Shown here one piece after another: positions 8,867 to 17,675 of a DNA stretch of 64,000 nucleotides. The stretch is taken from NCBI GenBank assembly GCA_017620155.1, contig JAFZQY010000112.1, positions 1-64,000 of the forward strand. Reading direction: 5' to 3'. The position numbers were made by a program, and so were the translations under genes. The notes beneath the pieces were generated by a model. The model searched no databases and was not told the origin of the DNA. It saw only the letters and a list, made by a program, of their open reading frames with translations. Position 1 is the stretch's first letter, and the number at the start of each line of letters is the position of its first letter. The DNA is from Lachnospiraceae bacterium. Its GTDB lineage: Bacteria > Bacillota > Clostridia > Lachnospirales > Lachnospiraceae.

Positions 8867-11455
8867 ATGAGTTTTTTTGAAAAGGTATTCGGAACGCATT
8901 CCGAGAGAGAGTACAAGCGTATAGAGCCCGTACTCGATGAGATAGAGAGATTCAGGACCCAGATGCAGGGGCTTACCGACGAGCAGCTTCGCGATAAGAC
9001 GGCTGAGTTCAAGAACCGCCTGGAAAAGGGCGAGACTCTGGACGATATCCTGCCCGAGGCTTTTGCGACTGTAAGAGAAGCAGCCAAGAGAGTCCTTAAC
9101 ATGGAGCACTTCCGCGTGCAGCTTGCCGGCGGTATCATTCTTCATCAGGGCCGTATCGCAGAGATGCGTACCGGTGAAGGTAAGACGCTCGTATCTACCT
9201 GTCCTGCGTACTTAAATGCCCTCGAAGGCAAGGGCGTGCATGTCGTTACGGTCAATGACTATCTGGCCAAGCGTGATGCCGAGTGGATGGGTCAGGTTCA
9301 TGAATTCCTGGGGCTTACGGTCGGAGTGGTATTAAACCAGATGACTCCTGAAGAGCGCCGTAAGGCATATAATTGTGACATAACATATGTTACCAATAAC
9401 GAACTCGGCTTCGATTACCTGCGTGACAACATGGTAATTTACAAGGAACAGCTGGTCCTCAGAGGTCTTCACTATGCGATCATCGACGAGGTCGACTCGG
9501 TTCTCATCGACGAAGCCAGAACCCCTCTGATCATATCCGGTCAGTCCGGCAAGTCCACCAAGCTCTACGAGGCATGCGATATCCTCGCACGCCAGATGAA
9601 GCGCGGCGAGGACATGGAGGAGATGACCAAGATGGATGCCATCATGGGTATCCAGAAAGAGGAGACCGGAGACTTCATCGTTAACGAGAAGGACAAGGTC
9701 GTAAACCTTACACAGGCCGGTGTCGAGAAGGTCGAGCGTTTCTTCCAGATAGACAACTACGCAGATCCCGAGAACCTCGAGATCCAGCATAATATCATAC
9801 TTGCGCTTCGTGCCCATAACCTGATGTTCAGAGACCAGGATTACGTGGTCAAGGATGATCAGGTGCTCATCGTCGATGAGTTCACCGGCCGTATCATGCC
9901 GGGCCGCCGCTATTCGGACGGTCTGCATCAGGCTATCGAGGCCAAGGAGCATGTTAAGGTTAAGCGTGAGTCCAAGACTCTGGCTACGATCACTTTCCAG
10001 AACTTCTTCAATAAGTTCGAGAAAAAGGCCGGCATGACCGGTACCGCTCTGACCGAGGAGAAGGAGTTCCGTGATATCTACTACATGGACGTTGTTGAAA
10101 TCCCTACCAATAAGCCCGTTCAGCGTATCGATCATCAGGACCTTGTATACAAGACCAGACGGGAGAAACTGAACGCCATCGTAGAGGCTGTGGTGGAAGC
10201 GCATGCCAAGGATCAGCCTGTTCTGGTAGGTACGATCAATATCGATGCATCCGAGGAACTGTCCAAGCTCCTCACCAAAGCCGGAATACAGCATAAGGTA
10301 CTGAACGCGAAATTCCATGAGATGGAAGCAGAGATCGTCGCAGATGCGGGTATTCACGGTGCGGTTACGATCGCGACCAACATGGCCGGTCGTGGTACCG
10401 ATATCAAGCTCGATGAGATATCCAGACGCGTCGGCGGTCTTAACATCATAGGTACCGAGCGTCATGAATCCAGACGTATAGATAACCAGCTGCGAGGCCG
10501 TGCAGGTCGTCAGGGCGACCCCGGTGAGTCCAGATTCTACCTCTCGCTTGAGGATGATCTGATGAGACTCTTCGGATCCGAGAAGATGATCAGCATGTTC
10601 AATGCTCTCGGAATCCCCGAGGGACAGGAGATTCAGCACAGCTCGCTGACCAAGGCCATCGAGGGTGCACAGCGTAAGATCGAGTCCAACAACTTCGGAA
10701 TCCGTAAAAACCTCCTCGAATACGACCAGGTCAACAACGAGCAGCGTGAGATCGTATACGAAGAGCGCCGCAAGGTTCTCGACGGAGAGAGCATGCGTGA
10801 TGTCATCTACAAATACATCACCGATATCGTGGAAAACAGCATAGATACCGCTATCAGCGATGACAGCGATACTGCCAGCTGGGAACTTGGAGAACTCAAT
10901 CAGCTGCTTCTGCCCATAGTTCCTCTTGAACCGGTCACTCCGGATCGTGTGGCAAGTATCAAGTCCAAGAACGAACTGAAGCAGAAACTGAAAGAAGAAG
11001 CGGTCAAGCTTTATGAGGCCAAGGAGGCGGAATTCCCCGAGCCCGAGGCTATCCGTGAGATAGAGCGCGTCATCCTCCTTAAGGTCATCGACCGCAAGTG
11101 GATGGATCATATCGATGACATGGATCAGCTTCGTCAGGGTATCGGCCTTCAGGCATACGGCCAGAAGGATCCTCTCGTAGAGTACAAGATGAGCGCTTAT
11201 GACATGTTCGATGAGATGACCCAGAACATCCGTGAGGATACGGTCAGACTGCTCCTTAGAGTCAAGATCGAGCAGAAGGTAGAGCGTGAGCAGGTGGCCA
11301 AGGTTACGGGTACCAACAAGGACGACACGGTAGCCAAGGCTCCGGTCAAGCGTGCCGAGGCTAAGATATATCCCAACGATCCCTGCCCTTGCGGATCAGG
11401 CAAGAAATTCAAGGCCTGCCACGGAAGACCGGGAATGAACTGGGACGGTAATTAA
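8867..11455 (+). CDS. secA: Preprotein translocase ATPase SecA
   Basis: 862-residue motor ATPase that pushes unfolded preproteins through SecYEG. The full domain set is visible: Walker A GEGKT at 103-107, an IDEVDS motif near 206 within the first nucleotide-binding fold, the preprotein cross-linking region, second fold with [12 protein letters not shown], helical scaffold and wing, and a C-terminal zinc-binding SEC-C motif ([13 protein letters not shown]), which normally contacts SecB or ribosomes. The ribosome site is AAAGAGGAAG. The gene is followed directly by prfB, with the secA stop and the prfB start separated by one base; secA-prfB adjacency is typical of Firmicutes. No second SecA is seen here. 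Confidence 0.98.
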   Translation: MSFFEKVFGTHSEREYKRIEPVLDEIERFRTQMQGLTDEQLRDKTAEFKNRLEKGETLDDILPEAFATVREAAKRVLNMEHFRVQLAGGIILHQGRIAEMRTGEGKTLVSTCPAYLNALEGKGVHVVTVNDYLAKRDAEWMGQVHEFLGLTVGVVLNQMTPEERRKAYNCDITYVTNNELGFDYLRDNMVIYKEQLVLRGLHYAIIDEVDSVLIDEARTPLIISGQSGKSTKLYEACDILARQMKRGEDMEEMTKMDAIMGIQKEETGDFIVNEKDKVVNLTQAGVEKVERFFQIDNYADPENLEIQHNIILALRAHNLMFRDQDYVVKDDQVLIVDEFTGRIMPGRRYSDGLHQAIEAKEHVKVKRESKTLATITFQNFFNKFEKKAGMTGTALTEEKEFRDIYYMDVVEIPTNKPVQRIDHQDLVYKTRREKLNAIVEAVVEAHAKDQPVLVGTINIDASEELSKLLTKAGIQHKVLNAKFHEMEAEIVADAGIHGAVTIATNMAGRGTDIKLDEISRRVGGLNIIGTERHESRRIDNQLRGRAGRQGDPGESRFYLSLEDDLMRLFGSEKMISMFNALGIPEGQEIQHSSLTKAIEGAQRKIESNNFGIRKNLLEYDQVNNEQREIVYEERRKVLDGESMRDVIYKYITDIVENSIDTAISDDSDTASWELGELNQLLLPIVPLEPVTPDRVASIKSKNELKQKLKEEAVKLYEAKEAEFPEPEAIREIERVILLKVIDRKWMDHIDDMDQLRQGIGLQAYGQKDPLVEYKMSAYDMFDEMTQNIREDTVRLLLRVKIEQKVEREQVAKVTGTNKDDTVAKAPVKRAEAKIYPNDPCPCGSGKKFKACHGRPGMNWDGN

Positions 11456-11456
11456 T

Positions 11457-12593
11457 ATGGTAGAGTTAGATAACATGAAATCGGAGCTCTTAACTTACGA
11501 GACTCCGCTGTCGGAAGTCAGGGCATCTCTGGATGTGACTTCCAAGGAAAAAAGAATAGAAGAGCTGGATATGGAGATGCAGTCCCCCGGTTTCTGGGAC
11601 AATCCCGAAGTATCCAATAAGAAGGTTAAGGAAGCCAAGAACCTCAAAGACACCGTTGATACTATAAACGGCTTAGGCTCCCAGTATAACGACATCCTGG
11701 AACTCATCGAGATGGGCTATGAGGATAATGATCCCGAGATCATCCCCGACATCCAGGCTGAGCTTGATGATTTCAAGACCAAGTTCGAAGCGCTCCGTAT
11801 ATCCACGCTTCTTTCGGATGAATACGACAGCTACAATACGATCATCAAGATCAATGCGGGTGCCGGCGGGACCGAGAGCTGCGACTGGGCATCCATGCTT
11901 TACCGCATGTATACCAGATGGGCCGAGCGCAAGGGCTTTTCCATAGAAGAACTCGACTTTTTAGACGGCGACGAAGCCGGCATCAAGTCCGTCACTTTCC
12001 AGGTAAACGGCGAGAATGCCTACGGATATTTAAAGAGTGAGAAGGGTGTGCATAGACTCGTGCGCATCTCCCCGTTCAATGCACAGGGCAAGCGTCAGAC
12101 TTCTTTTGTATCGGTCGATGTAATGCCCGATATTGAGGAAGATATCGATATCGAAGTTAAGGATGAGGATATCCGCATAGATACCTACCGCTCAAGCGGC
12201 GCCGGCGGACAGCATATCAACAAGACTTCATCCGCCATCCGTATCACGCATTTCCCTACGGGAATAGTCGTGACCTGTCAGAACGAGCGAAGCCAGTTCC
12301 AGAACAAGGACAAGGCCATGCAGATGCTGAAGGCCAAACTGTATATGCTCCAGAAGGAAGCCAACGCAGATAAACTCTCGGATATCAGAGGAGAGGTCAA
12401 GGAGATCGGCTGGGGCAACCAGATCAGGTCTTATGTCCTTCAGCCATACAAGATGGTCAAGGACCTGCGTACCGGCGAAGAGACAGGAAATGCCGACGGA
12501 GTGCTTGACGGAGCACTCGATCCTTTCATAAACGCCTATCTTAAATGGCTGAGTATCGGATGTCCCGAGAGAGGCGTATCGGGTGATGATTAA
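11457..12593 (+). CDS. prfB: Peptide chain release factor 2 (RF2), without programmed frameshift
   Basis: 378 residues; recognises UGA/UAA stop codons and triggers peptide release. The codon-recognition tripeptide SPF is at 205-207 and the catalytic GGQ at 250-252, the same numbering as E. coli RF2. In most bacteria codon 26 is an in-frame TGA read by +1 frameshifting. Here codons 22-26 are AGG GCA TCT CTG GAT, so Leu25-Asp26 is encoded in one continuous frame and the autoregulatory stop is absent. The start ATG lies one base after the secA stop with only a weak GGGACGG upstream, suggesting translational coupling to secA. Confidence 0.97.
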   Translation: MVELDNMKSELLTYETPLSEVRASLDVTSKEKRIEELDMEMQSPGFWDNPEVSNKKVKEAKNLKDTVDTINGLGSQYNDILELIEMGYEDNDPEIIPDIQAELDDFKTKFEALRISTLLSDEYDSYNTIIKINAGAGGTESCDWASMLYRMYTRWAERKGFSIEELDFLDGDEAGIKSVTFQVNGENAYGYLKSEKGVHRLVRISPFNAQGKRQTSFVSVDVMPDIEEDIDIEVKDEDIRIDTYRSSGAGGQHINKTSSAIRITHFPTGIVVTCQNERSQFQNKDKAMQMLKAKLYMLQKEANADKLSDIRGEVKEIGWGNQIRSYVLQPYKMVKDLRTGEETGNADGVLDGALDPFINAYLKWLSIGCPERGVSGDD

Positions 12594-12614
12594 CCCGGCG
12601 TTTTGAGGCACGTT

Positions 12615-13157
12615 ATGGATTTTAATAACGAAAATAAAGAAAAAGAGAATGCCTCGTGGTATGTGGAGGAGCCGAACTCCGGCAAGGATAACAAGCAGGT
12701 GCAGGAAGATAACCCGGTACGGGAAGACGGTTCGACATCCGGCGGCAATGAAGGAAGGATCCCCGGCGGATTTCCCGAGAACGCTGCGGATGTAAAGAGG
12801 ATATTCATTCATATAGGCCCGAACACGATGCTGATCTCCGTGTCGATGATGCTGGGAATCATAGCGATCATAGGAGCGGCTTTCAGTGCGATCTACCTGC
12901 CGCTTATCTGCGGAGGGATATCGATCATCATGGCGATCCAGTCAAGGGATGCTGACGGCACGATCGATAAGAAAGCCCTGATAGGCATCCTGCTCTCGTC
13001 CCTGGCTATCGTTGTGGACATAGCGGTCGTAACGACTTCCGTTTATTCGGTATTTCACGATCCCGAGCAATACGCCGCCTTCAACGAGATGTTCAAAAAC
13101 GTGTACGGCCAGGATTTTGATACATTCACATCTAATTCAATACAGGTATGGCAATGA
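12615..13157 (+). CDS. Small membrane protein of unknown function
   Basis: 180 residues, function not recognised. The first ~60 residues are hydrophilic, disordered-looking and rich in Asn, Glu, Lys and Gly. A hydrophobic pair of helices (about 72-105) and a further helix (about 125-147) follow, then a short soluble tail. The layout resembles DUF4190-like membrane proteins of Lachnospiraceae, but this is only a resemblance. The ATG at 12615 is preferred because GAGG lies seven bases upstream; an in-frame TTG at 12603 lacks a site. It follows prfB by 21 bases. The stop codon sits in the left arm of a long inverted repeat. Confidence 0.7.
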   Translation: MDFNNENKEKENASWYVEEPNSGKDNKQVQEDNPVREDGSTSGGNEGRIPGGFPENAADVKRIFIHIGPNTMLISVSMMLGIIAIIGAAFSAIYLPLICGGISIIMAIQSRDADGTIDKKALIGILLSSLAIVVDIAVVTTSVYSVFHDPEQYAAFNEMFKNVYGQDFDTFTSNSIQVWQ

Positions 13158-13202
13158 TCACCGGTGTATGATATACTATAAGGTACACTAGGTGATCATT
13201 TT
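13153..13202 (+). terminator. Long inverted repeat, probable terminator, with a -10-like loop
   Basis: Perfect 10-bp arms AATGATCACC (13153-13162) and GGTGATCATT (13191-13200), an inner TGTA/TACA stem, and a short T stretch after the right arm. The loop contains TATACTATAAGG, which could serve as a -10 element for the next gene. Confidence 0.5.
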
Positions 13203-13235
13203 AATATCACAGATTATCGGAAAGGAGGATGCCAC

Positions 13236-13754
13236 ATGAGTTTACGCATAGGTGCTATATCCGGATACGGTATGTACGGCGTATATCCGGGCTTCGGAAG
13301 CGGTACGGTTTCGGGCTCCGGAAAAGCAGAAGAGACCTCAGGCGTGATACGCAATCCCGGCGAGGATACCAAAGTAACCCCGGGTCGCAAATCATCACCC
13401 GCAGAGTGCGAGACCTGTAAGAACCGCAAATATCAGGACGGTTCCGACGAGATGGTATCCTTCAAGACCGCTCAGCATATGTCGCCAAGCGAAGCGGCGA
13501 CGAGAGTCAGAGCTCACGAGCAGGAGCATGTGTCCAATGCCTATGATAAGGCAGCTCAGGGTAACGGCAAGGTACTTCAGGCATCCGTAGCCATTCATAC
13601 CGCGATATGTCCCGAGTGCGGCACCACATATGTATCCGGCGGAGTGACTTCTACCAAGATCAAATACAGCGACGAGTCCAATCCTTATCAGAAGGATATG
13701 AAGGCTCAGCATGGGGATGCCTTGAGGGGCGCCAATGTAGATCTGGCTGTATAA
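13236..13754 (+). CDS. Putative zinc metallopeptidase-like protein (HEXXH; SprA-related)
   Basis: 172 residues. A Gly/Ser/Tyr-rich N-terminus of about 50 residues leads into CETC (C58, C61), an HEQEH zinc-protease motif at 94-98 in a helix, and CPEC (C125, C128). The two CxxC pairs could bind a structural metal. The arrangement resembles the SprA-related family of putative zinc metallopeptidases. No signal peptide is evident, so it is probably cytoplasmic unless the N-terminus acts in export. A strong ribosome site (AAAGGAGG) fixes the start. The metal site is seen directly; protease activity is inference. Confidence 0.7.
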   Translation: MSLRIGAISGYGMYGVYPGFGSGTVSGSGKAEETSGVIRNPGEDTKVTPGRKSSPAECETCKNRKYQDGSDEMVSFKTAQHMSPSEAATRVRAHEQEHVSNAYDKAAQGNGKVLQASVAIHTAICPECGTTYVSGGVTSTKIKYSDESNPYQKDMKAQHGDALRGANVDLAV

Positions 13755-13776
13755 GTTTTTCGATTGGATTTTTCTG

Positions 13777-14490
13777 ATGAAAGAGTACTCGGATCCGGCG
13801 GCGCTTAAGAGTGCGGCCAGAGTTCATCTGTTCGGCAACTACGGAGTTACCGTCCGTGCTTATATCTGGATGAACGCTATATTGCTTATCCTGTCATGGC
13901 TGTTTGCATCTATGAACATCAAGGGTGCGGGCAGTCTGATTTCTGTATATATCTTCTATATCGTAAGGATTCTTCTTGCCGGCGTGTTCATGTCGGGCAT
14001 GGCCTATATCTTCCTGAATATCGCAAGCTCCCGTCCGGTATACCCGGGCATGATATTCTACGGCTTCAGGCAGTCTACGGACCGCGCCGTGCTCGTATGT
14101 ATCGTGATAAGCTTAGGGGAGACGATCGGCTGCATACCACTGATCATATTCCTGAAAAGATATCTTGCGGATCGCAATTCGGTTTACATAATTCCACTTG
14201 TGCTTTCCGTTCTGATAGCGATAGCCGGATATCTGGTCGTACATGCATACTTCATGCCGGCGTATTACGTGATCCACGATTTTCCGGACTATTCGTTCGT
14301 TGAGGTCATCAAGCTTTGCCCGCGCATCATGCAGGGCAGCATCCTGCGTGCGATATACCTTAACTTAAGTTTCATCCCCATGATGCTCCTTTCCATCATA
14401 TCTTTGGGAGCCGGAGCACCATGGACGGAATCTTACAGATACGCCTCTTTCTGCGAGATGTATCTGGATATCATGAAAAAAGGAAAATAA
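13777..14490 (+). CDS. DUF975-like integral membrane protein
   Basis: 237 residues with about five to six hydrophobic helices. The N-terminal pattern (K-S-A-A-R-x-H-L-F-G-N-Y near residue 10) and overall layout resemble DUF975 membrane proteins, whose function is unknown. It starts 22 bases after the HEXXH gene; the only ribosome site is a weak TTGGA, so translation may depend on the upstream gene. No catalytic motifs are seen. Confidence 0.65.
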   Translation: MKEYSDPAALKSAARVHLFGNYGVTVRAYIWMNAILLILSWLFASMNIKGAGSLISVYIFYIVRILLAGVFMSGMAYIFLNIASSRPVYPGMIFYGFRQSTDRAVLVCIVISLGETIGCIPLIIFLKRYLADRNSVYIIPLVLSVLIAIAGYLVVHAYFMPAYYVIHDFPDYSFVEVIKLCPRIMQGSILRAIYLNLSFIPMMLLSIISLGAGAPWTESYRYASFCEMYLDIMKKGK

Positions 14491-14529
14491 TAAACTGTAT
14501 TCACCTGACTAATACGAAAAGGAGACATT

Positions 14530-15135
14530 ATGGAAATAGTTTGTCTGGATCTTGAGGGAGTTCTCGTTCCCGAGATATGGATCGCTTTTGCGGAGGCAGT
14601 AGGCATACCGGAACTTAAGAAGACTACGAGGGACGAGCCCGATTACGATAAGCTTATGAAGTTCAGGCTGGATATCCTTAAGGAGCACGGCCTGGGACTT
14701 AAGGAGATACAGGATACGATAGCAGGCATCGATCCTCTGCCCGGTGCAAAAGAGTTCCTCGATGCACTCAGAGCAGAGACTCAGGTACTCATCTTAAGCG
14801 ATACTTTTACCCAGTTTGCGATGCCACTCATGAAGAAACTCGGATATCCCACACTTCTGTGCAATACATTAGAGGTTGCCCCCGACGGGACTATCACGGG
14901 ATATAAGATGAGATGCGAGCAGTCAAAGCTTACGACGGTCAAAGCTCTTCAGAGCATAGGCTACGACACGATCGCTTCGGGAGATTCGTTTAACGATCTT
15001 GGAATGATCTTAAACAGCGCCGCAGGCTTCCTGTTTAAATCAACGGATGCCATCAAGGCCGATCATCCCGAGCTTCCGGCATATGAGACATATGATGAGC
15101 TTCTTAATGCTATACGCGGAGTCATAAATAAGTGA
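14530..15135 (+). CDS. thrH: ThrH-type phosphoserine phosphatase / homoserine phosphotransferase
   Basis: 201-residue HAD-superfamily enzyme. It is strikingly similar to Pseudomonas ThrH along its length: motif I is C-L-D7-L-E9-G-V-L-V-P-E (DxE in place of the usual DxD), motif II is the L-S-D-T-F block, and motif III is the G-D-S-F-N-D block. ThrH dephosphorylates phosphoserine and can transfer the phosphate to homoserine, linking serine and threonine synthesis. The ribosome site AAAAGGAGAC is seven bases upstream. It overlaps the following small gene by four bases (if that gene uses GTG), and RidA follows; together they may handle serine/threonine metabolism and its reactive enamine by-products. 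Confidence 0.9.
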   Translation: MEIVCLDLEGVLVPEIWIAFAEAVGIPELKKTTRDEPDYDKLMKFRLDILKEHGLGLKEIQDTIAGIDPLPGAKEFLDALRAETQVLILSDTFTQFAMPLMKKLGYPTLLCNTLEVAPDGTITGYKMRCEQSKLTTVKALQSIGYDTIASGDSFNDLGMILNSAAGFLFKSTDAIKADHPELPAYETYDELLNAIRGVINK

Positions 15136-15374
15136 GAACCATGGTATTTAAGATGGAACGCCCTGGTCTCCTGAAAGAAGGAGAGCATATCACCGTGACT
15201 GAAGGGGTGCTTCCGAGTAACTATTATTATACGATCGATCCTTCTCTGGCCATGTCGGGCAATATCCCGATCAGAGAGAGGATGCTTGCAAGAGAAGGCG
15301 TGGTCACGGCTATAGAGTCCAATGCCAGAGGATACTATGTGACTGCCGAGTTTGATGAGGAGGAAACCCCATGA
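15132..15374 (+). CDS. Small conserved hypothetical protein between thrH and ridA
   Basis: 80 residues if read from the GTG at 15132 (overlapping the thrH stop), or 77 from the ATG at 15141. Acidic C-terminus, no membrane segment, no motif recognised. Its stop overlaps the ridA start (ATGA), so it is embedded in a translationally coupled thrH-ORF-ridA operon; this coupling is the main support that it is real. Function unknown. Confidence 0.65.
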   Translation: MRTMVFKMERPGLLKEGEHITVTEGVLPSNYYYTIDPSLAMSGNIPIRERMLAREGVVTAIESNARGYYVTAEFDEEETP

Positions 15375-15745
15375 AGACTATATCCACAGATAAAGCACCC
15401 GCAGCAATCGGCCCTTATTCACAGGCCAAGATAGTAGGCAATCTGCTTTTTGCATCGGGACAGATCCCGATCATCCCCGAGTCCGGAGAGATCGCTCAGG
15501 GTGATATCACGGTCCAGGCCGATCAGGCGTGTCGAAATGTCGGAGAGATCTTAAAAGCAGCCGGATTGGGATACGAGGATGTTGTTAAGACCACATGCTT
15601 TCTTGACGATATGAACGATTTTGCAGCTTTCAATGCGGTATATGAGAAGTATTTTACCGGAAAGCCCGCCAGGAGCTGTGTGGCAGTAAAGACTCTGCCC
15701 AAGAACGTACTCTGCGAAGTAGAAGTTATTGCTTATATCGGCTGA
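15371..15745 (+). CDS. ridA: RidA/YjgF family enamine/imine deaminase
   Basis: 124 residues, full length for the family. The signature G-P-Y-S-Q-A near residue 15, the G-Q-I-P block and the C-terminal substrate-binding region with R-S-C-V-A-V-K and C-E-V-E-V-I-A are all present. RidA trimers hydrolyse reactive 2-aminoacrylate and other enamines released by PLP enzymes acting on serine or threonine. ATGA overlap with the upstream small gene and linkage to thrH fit that role. Confidence 0.93.
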   Translation: MKTISTDKAPAAIGPYSQAKIVGNLLFASGQIPIIPESGEIAQGDITVQADQACRNVGEILKAAGLGYEDVVKTTCFLDDMNDFAAFNAVYEKYFTGKPARSCVAVKTLPKNVLCEVEVIAYIG

Positions 15746-15767
15746 GAAGCCTTTTTGATATCGGATA

Positions 15768-16064
15768 ATGAATGTTATTTTATGGATCATCATCTATCTG
15801 ATCATAGTGAATGTGGTCGGATTCCTGATGATGGGAGCGGATAAATCGCGTGCCAGGAGAAGGGCATGGCGCATACCGGAGGCACATCTTTTTATAGTGG
15901 CCCTGATAGGCGGCTCGCTCGGCGCATGCCTTGGCATGTATGTTTTCAGGCATAAGACCAGACACTGGTATTTCGTCTGGGGGCTTCCCATCATCCTTGT
16001 GATCCAGATAGCAGTTATAGTCTTTTTACTCTTTTTTTCACCGCTTGAGATAACACTGTTCTAA
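15768..16064 (+). CDS. DUF1294 family membrane protein
   Basis: 98 residues, two to three hydrophobic helices. It carries the DUF1294 hallmark: D-K-x-x-A-R-x-x-x-x-R-I-P-E after the first helix, then G-G-S-x-G-A-x-x-G-M and a H-K-T-R-H block. Function unknown. The ribosome site is poor (GGAT four bases upstream). It precedes a LytTR regulator gene by 11 bases. Confidence 0.85.
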   Translation: MNVILWIIIYLIIVNVVGFLMMGADKSRARRRAWRIPEAHLFIVALIGGSLGACLGMYVFRHKTRHWYFVWGLPIILVIQIAVIVFLLFFSPLEITLF

Positions 16065-16075
16065 GGAGAGTTAAC

Positions 16076-16771
16076 ATGCATATAGCCGTATGTATGGATG
16101 TGGCGCCGGACCGTAAACAACTGGAGAGACTGCTGGGCAGAAGTACTGACGCCAGAATCGCCCGGGACCCTTCCGTGCCCTATTATATCCAGTCTTACGG
16201 CAACAAAGAGGCACTTCTTGCAAGGCCGTTCATGTATGACGTCTTCTTCATAGATATCGTAAATGACGATGTTACAAGCGTTGAACTCATCCGGAACTTA
16301 AGAAACCTGGGTGTGACAGCCACTATAGTGATGTGTCCGAATCAGGTAGACTTATCCGGCGAACTTACCCCCGAAGATAATGTACTGGTACTTAAGCAGC
16401 CTGTCGAGAAGGACAGGCTTGAGTATGTCCTTGACCGTGCGCTGGCTGCCAATACCGAGAGGAAGCCCAAACTTGACATACGGGGAAAACACAAGACCGA
16501 CCTTGTATATGAAGAGGATTTCCTGTATGCGGAGAAAGTGGGAGAAATGCTCATAGAAGCACACTTATCGGACGGAAGGGTGATCCAGTGTTTTGAGGGT
16601 ATAGACAGTCTGGCACGCAGATGCGATAAGTTCGGCAAGATAGTATGTATGTCGGGGAGTCTGATCGCGAATAAGGAATATGTCGCATCGTCCGGCTTCG
16701 GAAGCGTGGAACTAAAAGACGGAAAGAAATTCCGTGTGACGCATAAAGCAATAAAAGAAATTAAATCGTAA
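16076..16771 (+). CDS. LytTR-family transcriptional regulator with receiver-like N-terminus
   Basis: 231 residues. The N-terminal ~120 residues fold-predict like a receiver domain: a hydrophobic strand ending in F-F-I-D near residue 61 could supply the phospho-acceptor, but the usual acidic pair after strand 1 is reduced to a single Asp (M-D-V). The C-terminal ~95 residues form a LytTR DNA-binding domain (pattern V-Y-E-E-D-F-L-Y-A-E-K then F-x-G-I-D-S-L). No histidine kinase is adjacent. The ribosome site AAGGAG is eight bases upstream. A bidirectional terminator follows. Confidence 0.75.
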   Translation: MHIAVCMDVAPDRKQLERLLGRSTDARIARDPSVPYYIQSYGNKEALLARPFMYDVFFIDIVNDDVTSVELIRNLRNLGVTATIVMCPNQVDLSGELTPEDNVLVLKQPVEKDRLEYVLDRALAANTERKPKLDIRGKHKTDLVYEEDFLYAEKVGEMLIEAHLSDGRVIQCFEGIDSLARRCDKFGKIVCMSGSLIANKEYVASSGFGSVELKDGKKFRVTHKAIKEIKS

Positions 16772-16778
16772 TTAAAAT

Positions 16779-16802
16779 ATCGCGGCAATTCAGTGCCGCG
16801 AT
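16779..16802. terminator. Bidirectional terminator between LytTR gene and degV
   Basis: Perfect 9-bp stem ATCGCGGCA / TGCCGCGAT with a six-base loop between convergent genes. On the - strand it is followed by ATTTTAATT; on the + strand by an A-rich stretch without a T-run, so it is stronger for degV-argG transcripts. Confidence 0.7.
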
Positions 16803-16809
16803 GGAAAAG

Positions 16810-17655
16810 TCAGATCGTGACTACGATGCCGCCATCATTGGCGTAGGTCGTGGTAACGCCTCTGCCGGGAAGCACTATTACGGGAGCCTCGGTGATGTCG
16901 GAGAGTGCCTCGGCCATCTGGGCCGCTCTCTCGGGGCAGTTGACGTGAGTTATGATGATCTGCCTCTTTTCGTTATTAAGATGCCTTGTGTGGATGATCT
17001 CGACCATCTGCCGCAGGGCTTTTTTGATGCCCACTGCCTGGCCCATCTGCTCGATCACACCGTCTACGCCCGTAAGAATGGGTTTGATGCTTAAGGTAGT
17101 GGCTACGGCGGCTTTAAGGCCTTTGATACGTCCGTTCTTGATGAAAGTATCGAGGTTATCCACCACGAAATATGTCTTAACCGAATCCCTGAACGCATCT
17201 ATGGCTGGGCAGATCTCATCAAATGTCATATCGCTCTCGGCCATCTCAAGAAGCTTTAATGCTATCTGGGTCTCGCCTGCAGCAGCGGACTTCGCATCTA
17301 TGATATGGAAGTTCTTGGGTCCGAACTCATCCTCCAGCTCCTCTTCATAGAGCTGGGAGGCTAAGGTTGCGGAGTTAAAGCAGCCGCTAAGCTTGCTGCC
17401 CAGTGAGACCACATATATATCCTCTGCGTCACAGCTGTAGGCCTCCATATATGCCTCCGGAGCGGGGCATGAAGTCCTGGGACATTCATCCGATGATGCT
17501 ATCCTGCTGATAAAATCGGCCTGATCGAAATTATCGTCATCTTTGATGCGGTAATTGCCGATCTCAAGCTCGAGAGGGACCCGCACGAAGCGGGGATCGT
17601 TATACAGTTCTTCGGGCAGCTCGCAACAGCTGTCTGCTACTATTCGATATGACAT
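16810..17655 (-). CDS. DegV family protein (FakB-like fatty-acid-binding)
   Basis: 281 residues, single DegV domain. Seen: A-D-S-x-C-E-L-P near the N-terminus, the T-S-C-P-A-P ligand loop, G-S-K-L-S-G, the I-D-A-K-S-A-A-A-G-E segment, F-V-V-D-N-L-D-T-F and the K-P-I-L motif. DegV proteins bind a fatty acid between two domains, and FakB members present it to the FakA kinase. No fakA is adjacent. It lies 20 bases after argG on the same strand and is probably co-transcribed with it. A second DegV domain occurs in this window at the end of a hybrid kinase (45970-48645). Confidence 0.92.
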   Translation of the reverse strand: MSYRIVADSCCELPEELYNDPRFVRVPLELEIGNYRIKDDDNFDQADFISRIASSDECPRTSCPAPEAYMEAYSCDAEDIYVVSLGSKLSGCFNSATLASQLYEEELEDEFGPKNFHIIDAKSAAAGETQIALKLLEMAESDMTFDEICPAIDAFRDSVKTYFVVDNLDTFIKNGRIKGLKAAVATTLSIKPILTGVDGVIEQMGQAVGIKKALRQMVEIIHTRHLNNEKRQIIITHVNCPERAAQMAEALSDITEAPVIVLPGRGVTTTYANDGGIVVTI

Positions 17656-17675
17656 CTGATAATCCTGTCTGTTTA

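Noticed and set aside
9332..11110. 592-codon open frame antisense to secA
   Set aside because: Lies wholly inside secA, has no family resemblance or ribosome site, and is explained by codon bias on the opposite strand.
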